From Symbiodinium sp. CCMP2592 (Eukaryota; Sar; Dinophyceae; Suessiales; Symbiodiniaceae), in the NCBI GenBank assembly GCA_905221615.1, contig CAJNDT010003780.1, forward strand, positions 398,501 through 462,500: a stretch of 64,000 nucleotides of DNA. Direction: 5' to 3'. Every line of letters starts with the position of its first letter. Position 1 is the stretch's first letter. Below the pieces are notes generated by a model. That model was given only the letters and a program-made list of their open reading frames with translations, was not told the origin of the DNA and searched no databases. The position numbers and the translations under genes are program-made. Shown one piece after another: positions 49,225 through 59,425 of this stretch.

Positions 49225-49660
49225 ATCGTAATCGTAAGAATAGTAGTAGTAATAGTATAATAGTAAGTATGAGAATAGCAAGAAATGTTACAATAGCAAT
49301 AAAGACAGAAATAATGATGATCACAATGACAATAAAAATAATCATAACAAGAGTAATAGTGACTTTTAAAATAATTGTACGTAATAACAACACTACTAGT
49401 AGCTCTAGTTAATCCGAATAGTAATAGTACAAGTCATGGTAATGATAATGATAATGGTGATAGTAATGGTAGTGGTAATGGTAACGGCAATAGTAGTAGC
49501 AATAGCAATAGTAATCAAAATAAGAGTAAAACACCAGTAGCAAATACCAACAAGCAAGAACAATAATGACAGTACTCGTTATTAAACAGCATGAATAACA
49601 CTTATTAGTAATGACAATAGTAATCGCAAATATAGCAATAACAAGAATCATAAGTACCAG
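49225..49660. repeat. AATAGTAATAAC-type low-complexity tract
   Basis: Imperfect trinucleotide-like AT-rich repeats directly after the preceding stop codon. Asn/Ser-rich + frames and Tyr-rich minus frames are artefacts. Confidence 0.85.
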
Positions 49661-49976
49661 TTTTTTGGAGATGTTTCAGACCATGGTCATCGTCTTCCGG
49701 AGGCTATGTCGCCCGGCCAGTCCTTCCAGCGCGTGTTCGCCAAGAGTTGCTGGAAGAGTATGAGGGCCTTGCGTACAACACGTTGCAGGCCGGGAGGTTT
49801 AGGGTATATAGAGGGTTTAGTTTAGGGTTTAAGGTTTACGGTTGAGAGTATGAGAGGCTTGCGTTTATGGATTGCAGGCCAGGGACCGATACGCGATTTG
49901 GTGAAGGGTCGAGATGAGTAGGTACTGTCCGGTTTGGCCTGGTACAGCCAAGTTCTGTCTTGGAGCAACTGGTCAG

Positions 49977-50138
49977 GCGAGCGTCACGCGAGATGCCTTC
50001 CGCAAGCGATTCTACGACGGAGGCTCCAGGGTGACCAAGGACGCCACCTCCTGCATGGAGCTTGCTTGTGTGCCATTTCAAATCCTTGGTTCCTGCAGGG
50101 CACGCATCTGCAGTTTCTGTGTCATCGTGTTCGGGCCG
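49977..50138 (+). CDS. Exon of an unknown gene
   Basis: The acceptor is CTGGTCAG followed by G. It reads ASVTRDAFRKRFYDGGSRVT, KDATSCMELACVPFQILGSC and RARICSFCVIVFGP with G/C-ending codons, then a GT donor in phase 0. The next exon follows after 69 nt. A Cys-rich second half is notable. No family recognised. A 109-codon frame is open on the opposite strand. Confidence 0.45.
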
Positions 50139-50207
50139 GTGCGTTCCGACAGGCATGGTAGGCACAGGCCGCTACGCCAGACCATGTCATGCCCTGTCAC
50201 GGGTTAG

Positions 50208-50357
50208 GAGGATTACGTCGCTGCCATGTGCCCGACAGAGTTTCGCCACAAGGAAGGCAGCTTCGGCGCCGTTTCAGTCCTCATGTCATGCATGACCATG
50301 GTGCGCAAAGTGCATACACGAAGGGACCTTTGTGCAGTGGCCATTCAACTCTCATGA
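50208..50357 (+). CDS. Terminal exon of the same unknown gene
   Basis: The acceptor is GGTTAG followed by G. It reads EDYVAAMCPTEFRHKEGSFG, AVSVLMSCMTMVRKVHTRRD and LCAVAIQLS, then TGA at 50355. Same frame and codon style as 49977-50138. The 69-nt intron between contains an in-frame TAG, which supports splicing. Confidence 0.5.
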   Translation, partial: EDYVAAMCPTEFRHKEGSFGAVSVLMSCMTMVRKVHTRRDLCAVAIQLS

Positions 50358-50569
50358 ACCGGTTTCTGCCACTTGACGATAGACTTTGCGGGTATTCAAG
50401 CATCCTGCACCCTGTACACGTTTCCGTCTCAAGTCTCGATCCCGAAAACCCTAAACCCTACCTGATGTGTCTGTTGAGGCAACCCGGCCGTCAATCTGGT
50501 CGTAGGCCGGTGCTATGCAGCTGAGGGCTCGGTTTTGGGCTTCGAGCTTACGCTTCGCAGTTCCAAGCT

Positions 50570-50650
50570 TCATGTTTGCAAGTTGCTGTTCCCCCCCAAA
50601 CCCTAAACCCTAAATCCTAAACCCTAAACCCTAACCCGAAACCCTCAGCC
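50570..50650. repeat. CCCTAAA array
   Basis: Five to six heptamers between two low-repeat blocks. Confidence 0.85.
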
Positions 50651-50934
50651 CTCAGCCCTTCAGCTTTCCATTGCAGGCCAGCTGCTCAGTGCCTGGCCTG
50701 CAGTTTCGGCATGAGTTCATGCTTCGGTCACAGAGCTCTCAACAGACTATACCCAGACCTTCGGGAGGATCTAGAAAGTCGATCCCCTAATTTTGGGCCC
50801 TATACTACCAAGGGTACTTTAGTAGAACCCCCACGCCCATGTGTTGGCTCAGATGCAGGCGGGCCCGGCACCCTGTCGGGAGGCGGAGGTTCCTCCTATT
50901 CTGGTGGTGCCGCCAAAGCCGGGACCAGCCACCT

Positions 50935-51155
50935 CCAGAAGCTTCGCGGCCCCCAAGACGGCTACCGGGAGCGGTTCTGCCCAGCTTCTTGAAGGAAGAC
51001 AACGAACCGACAAGCCATTGTTCATCGGTCCTCTTTTCTTCCCGAGTTTCACCGCTGAGAACAGGGAAACCCCCATACCGCTCCGACATCTCCCAGTGCT
51101 TCCAACCGCGACCGTAAGAGCGAAGAGTGGAGTCAGCCAGTTTGCTCAAGACTGC
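50935..51155 (-). pseudogene. Tyrosine recombinase core-binding (SAM-like) domain fragment
   Basis: The minus strand reads EAVLSKLADSTLRSYGRGWK, HWEMSERYGGFPVLSGETRE, EKRTDEQWLVGSLSSFKKLG and RTAPGSRLGG. The pattern L-A-x-S-T-x-x-S-Y-x-x-x-W-x-x-W, then an E-x-x-L-like helix and a G-R-x-x-x-x-S-x-L end, is that of the N-terminal core-binding domain of tyrosine recombinases/integrases, such as those of DIRS- or Crypton-like elements. No catalytic domain (R...HxxR...Y) was found downstream within the window, and the frame becomes non-protein-like below about 50935. It is therefore a fragment, or an exon of a longer gene with unseen introns. Confidence 0.6.
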
Positions 51156-51519
51156 TTCCTGGCAACCCGGTCGAGCTCAACAAGCGAGTGGGATGTTTGC
51201 CGAGCTCCTTGGTTAAAGAAAACCTCTCGGCTGTCCACCAGCAACCCCTGACCACCTCGGCGGCCTTAGCGGGTGTCAGCAGCAGCTGGGGTCGAGGTTG
51301 AGCCGGGTCTCGCTTCCAGGCTTGCAACCAAACCTCTAGCTGCTGAGCTGCCAGCAAATTCCTCGGGTCAAGACAGTTTCCTGCCTTGAGTTGCGTGGGT
51401 TTGTCTGAGCTCCAAGTGCTAAGAACAACTGCCGCAACTTACCAGGCTCTCCGTCCACCTGCGGCGCCGGTGCGCCAGCCTGCAGGCACGACGATTTAGG
51501 GGTTAGGGTTTGTGGCAGA

Positions 51520-51640
51520 AATCCTCATCCCGCACGCCACAACAGCCGCAAGCAGCTGCGTCGACAGCTGGTGGATTGTGCTAAGAGCGCCTGCATCATC
51601 CTGGAGGAACGGAGGGGGGGGGAGCTTAGGACCAGCATCA
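51520..51640 (+). CDS. Weak exon candidate
   Basis: Follows a short heptamer run and a CAG. It reads NPHPARHNSRKQLRRQLVDC then AKSACIILEERRGG, a basic helix-like sequence. The frame continues into a repeat of CACCAGCATCA units (51630-51710). Alternative frames are open on both strands. Confidence 0.3.
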
Positions 51641-51971
51641 CCAGCTTCACCAGCATCACACTGGACATTGCATCACCCGCATCACCAGCATCAGCAGCGT
51701 CCGCATCTGCGAGTTCCGGAGTTGGATTGTCGCCTCTCAGGAGTATGCGCAGCAGCGTCGAGGAAAGTGCAGGCCGGCGCCCTCCCAGCACTGCAGTGTG
51801 CTCGCTTTTGGCAACTTTCGATGTCCCGCGCACTGTGAGCGAAGCCGTTTGCTTCAGATGCATCATCATAGTCTCCAGTCGTGTTGTCGACAGCGCGATT
51901 GTCTTCACCATGTGCACAAGTATTGGACGACCCCATTCGACCTACTGTTTGGATCCTCCCGGGGGTCTGGG

Positions 51972-52136
51972 TAGGGGCCTAAATTATGACCATGGGGTCT
52001 GTAAGGACTACTATTATGGGGCATTATGGGGGTTTAGGATAGGGGCCTAAATAATCACCATACTGCTTTGGGGTTCCAAATTATAAACAGAGTATACTGG
52101 GCCCCAAAATCCGATTCTGATTCTTAAGGCCCCTAT
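51972..52136. mobile_element. Family A element with duplicated left arm
   Basis: GTAGGGGCCTAAATTATGAC at 51972 and ATAGGGGCCTAAATAATCAC at 52029, single right arm TTCTTAAGGCCCCTATG. Confidence 0.8.
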
Positions 52137-52176
52137 GTTATTCGGAGCATAGCACCGATTGCACCGAGGACTGCAG

Positions 52177-52248
52177 GTAGCGAAACTGGAGGAGGCCCTG
52201 GCGAGGAAGGATCGGGCCGCTTCTTTTCGAGAGAAATCGCTTCAAACT
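52177..52248 (+). CDS. Exon of a coiled-coil protein
   Basis: The acceptor is GACTGCAG followed by G. It reads VAKLEEALARKDRAASFREK then SLQT, 24 codons in phase 0, ending at a GT donor. The Lys/Glu/Ala/Leu composition and heptad spacing indicate a coiled coil. The family is not identifiable from 24 residues. Confidence 0.6.
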
Positions 52249-52254
52249 GTAACG

Positions 52255-52353
52255 TAGGGGCCTGATTAGTTAGAAGAGGGTGGGGGTTCCTTAATTAACA
52301 CAGTTATAGTAGAATATCCCCCAAACCCTTATCGTACTCATGAAGGCCCGTAT
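52255..52353. mobile_element. Family A element forming almost a whole intron
   Basis: Arms TAGGGGCCTGATTAGTTAG and CTCATGAAGGCCCGTA. It fills 99 of the 127 nt between two in-phase coiled-coil exons. Confidence 0.8.
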
Positions 52354-52375
52354 ATTTTTGTGCGCACATCTTGAG

Positions 52376-52435
52376 GAGGCTTTGTTCGCAAAGAACGGTG
52401 AAGCTGTCACCGCGAGGCTGGCCGGGGGTGATTCT
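52376..52435 (+). CDS. Next exon of the coiled-coil protein
   Basis: The acceptor is CATCTTGAG followed by G in phase 0. It reads EALFAKNGEAVTARLAGG. The right boundary is uncertain. The frame stays open to 52642 but crosses a CCCTAAACCC stretch at 52515. Confidence 0.5.
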
Positions 52436-52777
52436 TCATGTTTCCTTGGGCAGCGTCTTATCATCTGCCTCGGCTCAGCTCGCTTGCAAGTGGCCTTACA
52501 CAACACTTTAAGAACCCTAAACCCTAAACCCTTGGATGAGGACACCAGAAGGTTTTTGCCAGCACTCTGCGATTCCATCATCTCCCACTTGTTGTTGAAA
52601 AAACTGACAAGTCCCAAGCCCGGCTCAGGGTTTAGGGTTTAGGGGGCAGCTTGCAGAGTAGACTTGCCATTCTTGCCAAGAGCAGCTTTGTGCCCTAAAT
52701 CCTACGGCCCTAAACCCAGCTTGGTTTTCTGCTGTGTGATCAGTCGTCAACCGTCTGAAATAGTGTGCTCGGTGGTG

Positions 52778-52988
52778 CCCAGAGACTCCAATATCCCTTA
52801 ATCAAGGAATATTCTTTAAATTATAGTCGGATCGATAATACGAGTTACGGAATATTCCTCAATTAAGGGATATTCCTTATATAGCAGGATCCCGAATATG
52901 ATATTAAGGGATATTCCTTAAATTATAGTAGGATCCCTAATATAATTTATGGAATATTCCTTAATTAAGGGATATTGGAGTCTCTGGG
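52778..52988. mobile_element. Family D element, double length
   Basis: CCCAGAGACTCCAATATCCC to GGGATATTGGAGTCTCTGGG. The interior repeats TTAAGG(A/G)ATATTCCTTAAATT several times, giving 211 bp instead of about 105. Confidence 0.85.
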
Positions 52989-53054
52989 TGTGGGGTTTGG
53001 CCACGTAATATCTACGCTCCCCGGTATTACCCTATTGCACGTTTTCTTGTTGGT

Positions 53055-53142
53055 ACCCAGAGGCTCCATAGTAGTTCCTTTTTGTGATTACCGTATGGAG
53101 TTTTAAATAGGAGTCCCAAAAAGGACCTACTATGGAGCCTTA
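53055..53142. mobile_element. Family K palindromic element
   Basis: ACCCAGAGGCTCCATAGTAG and CTACTATGGAGCCTTAG arms. Confidence 0.8.
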
Positions 53143-53265
53143 GCGTATTCCACTTGGTTCCAAGCATACGCATACTGTGATACGTTGCTTGTTCTTGTGC
53201 TGTCAAGGTCTCGTTTGAAGATCCAAAAGACTCAGGGGCCAGAGTAATGTGATTATACTAACGCA

Positions 53266-53373
53266 TAATGTAGGAACCTGATTAAGAAACCCCCATAACC
53301 CCAACATAGTAGGATTCATATAAGGAACCTTAATAAAGGCCCAAGGTTTATTAATCAGGTTTCTACATTACTC
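53266..53373. mobile_element. Family L palindromic element
   Basis: AATGTAGGAACCTGATTAAG and TTAATCAGGTTTCTACATT arms. Confidence 0.85.
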
Positions 53374-53404
53374 CAGAACCCAGCTACTGCAATCATCAAG
53401 GCCC

Positions 53405-53600
53405 CTACAAAGAAACTACCGTTGCTTGTCTGGCACGCTCGAAGCCTCGTTCTTGACCGAGCCTTGCAGGAGGAAGTTCATCAAACCCTCTGTTCCAGAC
53501 CATCAATGGGACTTGTGGAACGAGGCCTTCGATTCGTTCAGCTCCGTTGAGAGCGACAGCAGAGAAGGACCGGAAGGGAAACTCAACGAGTTCTGCAGTC
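53405..53600 (+). other. Possible exon, frame ambiguous
   Basis: Unique sequence between a family L element and a CT/TA-rich tract. Two + frames look protein-like (LPLLVWHARS then LVLDRALQEEVHQTL; or KPSVPDHQWDLWNEAFDSFS). Not resolved. Confidence 0.3.
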
Positions 53601-53654
53601 TTGTTTTGGTTCTTAGCGCGCTTTGGCTCTCCCTCTCGCTGTCACTGTATACTG

Positions 53655-53745
53655 ATACTGATACACATACATATATATATATATATAAATAAATACATAC
53701 ATATATATATATACATACAAATTGCATATATATATATATATAACA
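53655..53745. repeat. TA/CATA microsatellite
   Basis: ACATACATATATATATATAT units. Confidence 0.9.
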
Positions 53746-54449
53746 CATAAAAAGGTCTACGATCCGCGATCGCAGTCCCAAGCTCCTCCAGGTCTGCAAG
53801 CCCCCGGGCAGTCAAGCCGACACCGACAGAGCAATGAGAGAAGTTGTAACACCGGGGGCAAAGTAGGATAGGGATATCCCATATACAGCCCCTTATAATG
53901 GGCCCGATAAGGAAGAGATATCCCTCTAAAATGCTTGTAAGAACATAAAAAGACTGTAAAGTTATTTATACATACCCCCCAAACGCATACTTGTCATCAA
54001 AGCCGTCTAGTAGGATCCTGCATTGTGGAGACGCGTCCGGTACCCTAGCAGGGACCCTAATTTAGAAAACTACCCACATGTTGGTGAGAAGGGGTCTCAT
54101 TCCATCCTGAGGACATGTGTCCCTGTTGGCACTCGTGCGCCAGAACGACGTGTGCCCTGCAGTTTGTGACTTCATGTGCACCTGGGCCTTGTCATTCTGT
54201 GTAACGAATCTGTAAACCTCAAACTCCTATTCTTCTGACCGGCTAAAGCCGTAAACCCTTACACCCTACAGTGCTCTATAGAAGTGAAGATCCGCGAAGT
54301 AAGGCCAGATTGTCACAGGGAGCCGAGCTGAGGGCCCCGACCCGGGATTCTCCAAAGAGTCCTTTTTGCAGAAGCTCCTAGAGTTGAGCCCTTGGCGAGT
54401 GAAGAAGGAGATTTTAAGCCAGGGGAGACTCTCCGCAGTTTAATGATTC

Positions 54450-54620
54450 TTCGGGTTTAGGGGGCTTTGGGGGCTTTGGGTTTAGGGTATAGGAGGTTTA
54501 GGGTTTAGGGGGTTCAGGGGGTTTGGGGGTTTAGGGTTTAGGGGTTTTGTGGTTTAGGGTTTAGGGGGCTTTAGGTTTAGGGTTTAGGTGTTTTTGAGTT
54601 TAGGGTTTAGGGGGCTTTGC
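54450..54620. repeat. TTTAGGG array
   Basis: GGGGTTTAGGGTTTAGGGGG and TTTGGGGGCTTTGGG variants. Confidence 0.85.
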
Positions 54621-54879
54621 GAAGTCCCGATTCCGGGCTTTGAATAGTTGCGAAGTTTTTGGTCTTGAGGTTCCTGGTGGTGTAGTTTCTGTCTAGCTTG
54701 TAGTACGTACTACCTAGTAACCCTAAACCCTAAACCTTGGTACTAGCGAGCAAGCCCCTCACATTTTGCAAAGTTTTACGGACTTGCGATTGCCGAAAGC
54801 CCATAGCAGCTGGGAGGAGATCTAAGTAGACCCTTCTGCTGGAAGGGTTTTGAGGGTATCAAAGACCCCGCAACCCCAC

Positions 54880-55150
54880 GGTAGTTAACAGTAGTCGTAG
54901 CATTCGCAGTAGCAATAGCAGTAACAGTAGCAGTGGCAGTAACTGTAGCTGTAGCAGCAGCAGTCGGTCGTCGTTGTGGTGGTGGTGGTGGTGGTACCAG
55001 TGGTAGTGGTGGTGGTAGGGGTAGGAGCGGCGGTAGCGGCGGTAGCGGTCGCCCGTCGTAGTAGTAGAAGTAGTACAGTGAAGGCATCATCGTAGCAGTA
55101 GGGGTAAGAGGAGTAGTAGTAGTCGTCGTCGTCGTAGAAGGAAGTAGTAT
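54880..55150. repeat. GTAGCAGTA/GTGGTGGTA trinucleotide tract
   Basis: Imperfect triplet repeats. The minus-strand Thr/Pro/Ala-rich frame is regarded as an artefact. Confidence 0.85.
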
Positions 55151-55783
55151 CAGCAACCCGCAGTAATTAGCAGTAGTGTCAGTGATGACAAGAATACTTC
55201 CGGAGCCAACCGTTTCGGTTGGCTGCACACTGATACATCACGAGCCCACTGCAAGTCCCGAAGGAAGTGTAGGGAGACCGCATGAGGTCCAACAGTGAGG
55301 AGCAAAATGCCGGAAGCACGGTGGTCGGAGCATGGTTCCCACCGGGGAATAAATGGTACTGTGGCGAGAGCACGATTTGACGAAGCACGGTGCTGCATTT
55401 CGATCACGACTCCTGACGCAGCCCCAAGGCCAAAAGGAGGGCTGTCCAGCACCACTTCGCGTGCTTGAGTTGCTTATTCCCCCCAAGTCTTGATGTAGGT
55501 ATTTCGGAGTGTTGCCACCCTAGAGGGTGAACAATCAGCACTAGAGTTGATACAGGCGATCTGCTCCCGGCGAATACGAAAGGTTTCGTGAGAGTTCGGC
55601 ACGATGCGATGGCAAGTTTTTCCCGACGCCAGCGATGCACAGCGTTCCGTTCAGAAGCTGACTTGCAATCATTGAAAAAGATTAAGCCCTAAACCCTAAA
55701 CCCAAAAGAACCATGCCAGATGGGATCTTTCAGGCTCGGCAGTGAGGCTTGGCGGGATCAGGATTCCTTATAAGGGTAGTATA

Positions 55784-55818
55784 GAGGTTCCGAAAATTAG
55801 GGGTGCCTTATCTTGGGC
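55784..55818. mobile_element. Half of a family B element
   Basis: GAGGTTCCGAAAATTAGGGG plus TGCCTTATCTTGGGC with no right arm. Sequence following it reads as a possible exon. Confidence 0.65.
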
Positions 55819-55821
55819 ACA

Positions 55822-55935
55822 ACGAAGTAACAGCAAGAAGCGAAAGTTCTGCGGAAGCCTACGACTTCGATGTTTCGATTCACTTGGCTTCAGGCCTACC
55901 GTGAAGGAACACGTGCTTCACTTCGTCAACGAGAC
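55822..55935 (+). CDS. Exon candidate between two elements
   Basis: Reads SNSKKRKFCGSLRLRCFDSL then GFRPTVKEHVLHFVNE and ends next to a family A element. A GA donor (AACGA then GACATAGG) is possible. Short and unrecognised. Confidence 0.35.
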
Positions 55936-56032
55936 ATAGGGGCCTCAATAATTATCAACCAGGACCCAGGAATATGTACAAGCCCTCAGAGCTCTGAAAG
56001 GAAACCCTATTGTCAGTACTAAGGCCCCTATA
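55936..56032. mobile_element. Family A palindromic element
   Basis: ATAGGGGCCTCAATAATTAT to AGTACTAAGGCCCCTATA. Immediately followed by a family B element. Confidence 0.75.
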
Positions 56033-56137
56033 TGGGAGTTTCCGAGACTAGGGGACCCTGATATAGTAACCCAAATAGTAGGATCCTTTTTTTAGGATCC
56101 CAGAATAAGGTACCCCGCTAATTTTCGGAAACTCCCT
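56033..56137. mobile_element. Family B palindromic element, head-to-tail with family A
   Basis: TATGGGAGTTTCCGAGACTA to ATTTTCGGAAACTCCCTATA, sharing its left boundary with the preceding element. Confidence 0.8.
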
Positions 56138-56304
56138 ATACTCTTTCGAGGCAGAATTTCACATCGGTGCTGCGTGGCAGCCTTGCATCTGCTGGGTTCC
56201 AGGTACTCGCAGTTGCCGGTAGTCTTATGCATCTGTGTGTATGTGTATACAAGTGTTATTAAAGGTGAACTTAGCGCTAGCAAGCACCGACATAATTATT
56301 TCAC

Positions 56305-56307
<3 letters not shown>

Positions 56308-56342
<35 letters not shown>
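56308..56342. repeat. (GA)n microsatellite
   Basis: About 16 GA units. Confidence 0.95.
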
Positions 56343-56344
<2 letters not shown>

Positions 56345-56399
56345 TCTTTGAAACATTCAGGAGTAGTACGTACATGCAATATCTGTAAGCATATGTATG

Positions 56400-56705
56400 G
56401 CTGTGTGTGTATGTATGTATATACGTTTGTACGTATGTGTATATGAATATGCATGCACATATGTGTGTGTATGTATGTATGTATGTATGTATGTATGTAT
56501 GTATGTATGTATGTATGTATACACATGTTGACATATTTCTATATATACATATATATATAACGACTTTTGCATGCATTTATATACATACAGATATGATCAA
56601 ATCCATTCAGTTATTCCTATGCGTCCACATATACATATGTCCATATACACATATGTACATATATATATATATATGCATGTATGTATGCACATTTCCATTC
56701 ATGTT

Positions 56706-56772
<67 letters not shown>

Positions 56773-56775
56773 CGA
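56400..56775. repeat. (TATG)n and (TA)n microsatellites
   Basis: Perfect TATG run at about 56470-56520 and TA runs at 56660-56770. Frames here are artefacts. Confidence 0.9.
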
Positions 56776-57041
56776 ACCCCCCCCCAGGTTTGTTTATCTG
56801 TCATGTTACTGTTACTGGTGTGTACATATGCGTACATATGCACATATAACGTATGCCGCCGCCGCCCCTCCCCGACCCCCGCCCCCCCCCTCCCCCTATC
56901 CCCCAATCACCCGGCATCATCCACTGAGATGGTTCATGGGATCGCAGGGATACACCAAGCAATGCAATGCGCTACAAATACGACCATTCTTGCATTTGTG
57001 ATCATATTTGTGTTTTTTCCTAGTCCCCGTATGTTTCTATT

Positions 57042-57281
57042 ATGAACCATGCAACTCGAACCAAAGCCTTGCGGTTGCAAATTTTTCGACCTTTCATCAA
57101 AGGATTAGATCCTACGTCAATCCGCACTGTACCTCCGTTACATCTCTTCCTACATGTCTGCATAGCCTCCCCCACCACTGCCGGCCTCTATGTATATCCC
57201 AATACAGTCCGCAGTTTCTGGTGTTTCTCACAGACTTCTGTCGAATACTCTCGTCTCAGCGATGGCTTACCTGCTTACTGA
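57042..57281 (+). CDS. Weak coding candidate, unknown protein
   Basis: An ATG-initiated 79-codon frame ending TGA. It contains TKALRLQIFRPFIKGLDPTS then IRTVPPLHLFLHVCIA, which looks protein-like. Two overlapping frames are open in the same pyrimidine-rich sequence, so this may be chance. Confidence 0.3.
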   Translation: MNHATRTKALRLQIFRPFIKGLDPTSIRTVPPLHLFLHVCIASPTTAGLYVYPNTVRSFWCFSQTSVEYSRLSDGLPAY

Positions 57282-57584
57282 ATGTCTTGACCAGTCAAAG
57301 CTAGCCTATCGTTCGGACTCGTTTTTACTTATGTCATACTTTTATCATAACCTGGGCGCGACTTGTTTGTAGCTTGCAGCATCTTTTTTTAGGAGGTCTC
57401 AATTACTAGTACGAGTTGCATTACACATCTCGTCCCTATTGCCATCCTCATTGTGAGTCCCAGTATCGCCCAGATTGTTATTGGGTAGATTAAACTCAAT
57501 CCTGGAAAGCCGCACAATCTCACGGATAACGCTTGTTGTCCTTTAGCAGTAACCTTTGCTTCCCAGAATACTTTCTCAACCTTC

Positions 57585-57735
57585 AACCCTAAAACCTAAA
57601 CCCAAAACCCTAAAACCTAAACCCTCAGTCGGAAAAGGGCCCGAACAAAAAATAAATAAACCCAAAACGCTAAAAACCTAAACCCTCAGTCAGAAAAGAG
57701 CCAGAGAAAAAAAAACTAAAGCCAAAACCCAATAT
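57585..57735. repeat. CCCTAAAACC units in a direct duplication
   Basis: AACCCTAAAACCTAAACCC and CCTCAGTC(G/A)GAAAAG(G/A)G each occur twice, about 60-70 bp apart. Confidence 0.8.
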
Positions 57736-57791
57736 AAGCTCTGGCCAGTCAGAGCGCGAGCTAGGCCGTTGTAAGACCTCATCATTACTGT

Positions 57792-57963
57792 ACCTATGGT
57801 CTCCTTTGTAGTTTCTTTTTGGGGGATTACTTTACAGGATCCTAATTATATGTTTGGTTATATGCTCTCCACTGTAGTTCCTGTTTGGGGTTACCTTATA
57901 GGATCCTAATTATATATTTGGTTAAACCAAAAAATGGAACGACAATGGAGACTATAGGTAGGA
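57792..57963. mobile_element. Family K-like element, double copy
   Basis: ACCTATGGTCTCCTTTGTAG at the left and GACAATGGAGACTATAGGTA at the right. GGATCCTAATTATAT(G/A)TTTGG occurs twice inside. Confidence 0.8.
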
Positions 57964-58454
57964 TGACGGCCTACGTAGATCCGCACCAAACTCCGTTGTA
58001 AATCCCTTTTTGCTTAGGTTGGCTTCCGCTAGTCTCGTTGTCCGAGCGTGTTCATCAATTCATTCCTTGAGGTGTGAATGTCACTGTAAACATCAACCTT
58101 GCTACCATTCTCCAGTACGCACTCACATCTATTCTCTAGATTTGTGAGGCAGCCTGCAGGTCAGATTGCATGCATATAGACATTTATCTACGTTATAGTA
58201 GCAAGAAAAGTATTGACTACCGATGTCTTGTCTCGGCAGCTCGACCCGCCGCCCCAGCAGGCGTAGCAATTCGCCACCGGTGCCCATGGTGCTTTTTCTG
58301 CATTAGAATCGGCTGCAACCCGATGGCGACGCTAGTCGCAATGCTGTCACAGTTTAGGGGCTTCGTGTTGCACACCTCACGGCCACTGCTGAAAGCAGTC
58401 ACTGGTGTGAGACGATAGCTCCAAAAATGATGGCCTTTCAGGAATCAATTGGAA

Positions 58455-58790
58455 ATTTCCGTTTACATTTTCATGCACCAGCGGCACAGCCTAGCAGTCC
58501 TACACTGTGTATAGAACTGTTGCCTTAGCGATGATGCGTGCATGTGTCATTGTAGGAAAACAGGTCGGCTGGATAATGCTGGTTGCATCCTTGCCTGTAC
58601 AGGGGATCGGAAGACATAATTTGCGTTGACCTTTTCATCATGCACCAGTAGTCCAGCCTAGCAGGCTTACCCTGCGTCTGGAACTTTATCTTACTGATGA
58701 TGCACGCAGGTGTCACTGTAGGAAAACAGGTTGGCTGGATAATACTGGTTGCGTGCATGTCCTGGGCAGGGGATCGGAAGACACTGTTGG
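58455..58790. repeat. Tandem duplication, period about 170 bp
   Basis: GTAGGAAAACAGGT(C/T)GGCTGG, TTTTCATGCACCAG and GGGGATCGGAAGACA all occur twice at a spacing near 170 bp. Copies differ by scattered substitutions. Confidence 0.88.
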
Positions 58791-58959
58791 CTGAACGCGC
58801 TGCATCACCAGCATGTTCGAAGGTAATTATGTCGGAAAAACCGAACAGCAAGCGTGCTCGGTCAAGCCATTTGTCGGTCTCGCAAGCCCGAAATGCAACC
58901 ATCTGCCAACCACTTATTCACCAATGTAGGTCTGTTATAAATAATGTACGTGCTCGTCC

Positions 58960-59226
58960 AGAGTTCACATTCGATTTAGTAGAGGCTTCCAGGCCACAGT
59001 TAGGCTGTGGGTCAGCAATAAAGCACTGGAGCAGATTCTCCAGTTTCGTAAGCGATGTAGATGCGCTTCATCCAGCAGTTCTTCAGCTGCCAAAAACATA
59101 CAGCTTTCTCTCCTTGATGCACAAGCTGGAGCTTTTTTCTTTTTCGGGAAGGTGCATCCTGGGACTTTCGTCGATCTCGACCGTGCCAAAGCAAGCCAAC
59201 AGCTGCTGCTGCGCGTCGACCAGTGA
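58960..59226 (+). CDS. Terminal exon of an unknown gene
   Basis: The preferred frame reads FSRGFQATVRLWVSNKALEQ, then ILQFRKRCRCASSSSSSAAK, then NIQLSLLDAQAGAFFFFGKV and HPGTFVDLDRAKASQQLLLR before VDQ-TGA. It is preferred over the longer ATG frame 58697-59269 because of its amphipathic pattern and composition. The left boundary is uncertain (an AG near 58958). No family recognised. Confidence 0.45.
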   Translation, partial: RVHIRFSRGFQATVRLWVSNKALEQILQFRKRCRCASSSSSSAAKNIQLSLLDAQAGAFFFFGKVHPGTFVDLDRAKASQQLLLRVDQ

Positions 59227-59425
59227 GATCTCTTTGACCCTTTCAGCTTCCTCATGCCAACAACGCTAGACTGGCTACTTAGCTCACTGCTTGGTGCCCG
59301 CGCAAAAATATATTCGCAAAAGGTGGGGCGGAAGCATCGTGTTGATCAGTGGTTGTCCGGCATCCCCAAGGCCCGGGGATTGCCGTTACTTGAGGGCTTT
59401 TAGGGTTCATGGCTTTGGATTGCAG

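Noticed and set aside
58697..59269. The 190-codon ATG frame as a gene
   Set aside because: An overlapping frame ending at 59226 has better protein character, and part of the 190-codon frame lies in the 170-bp tandem duplication.
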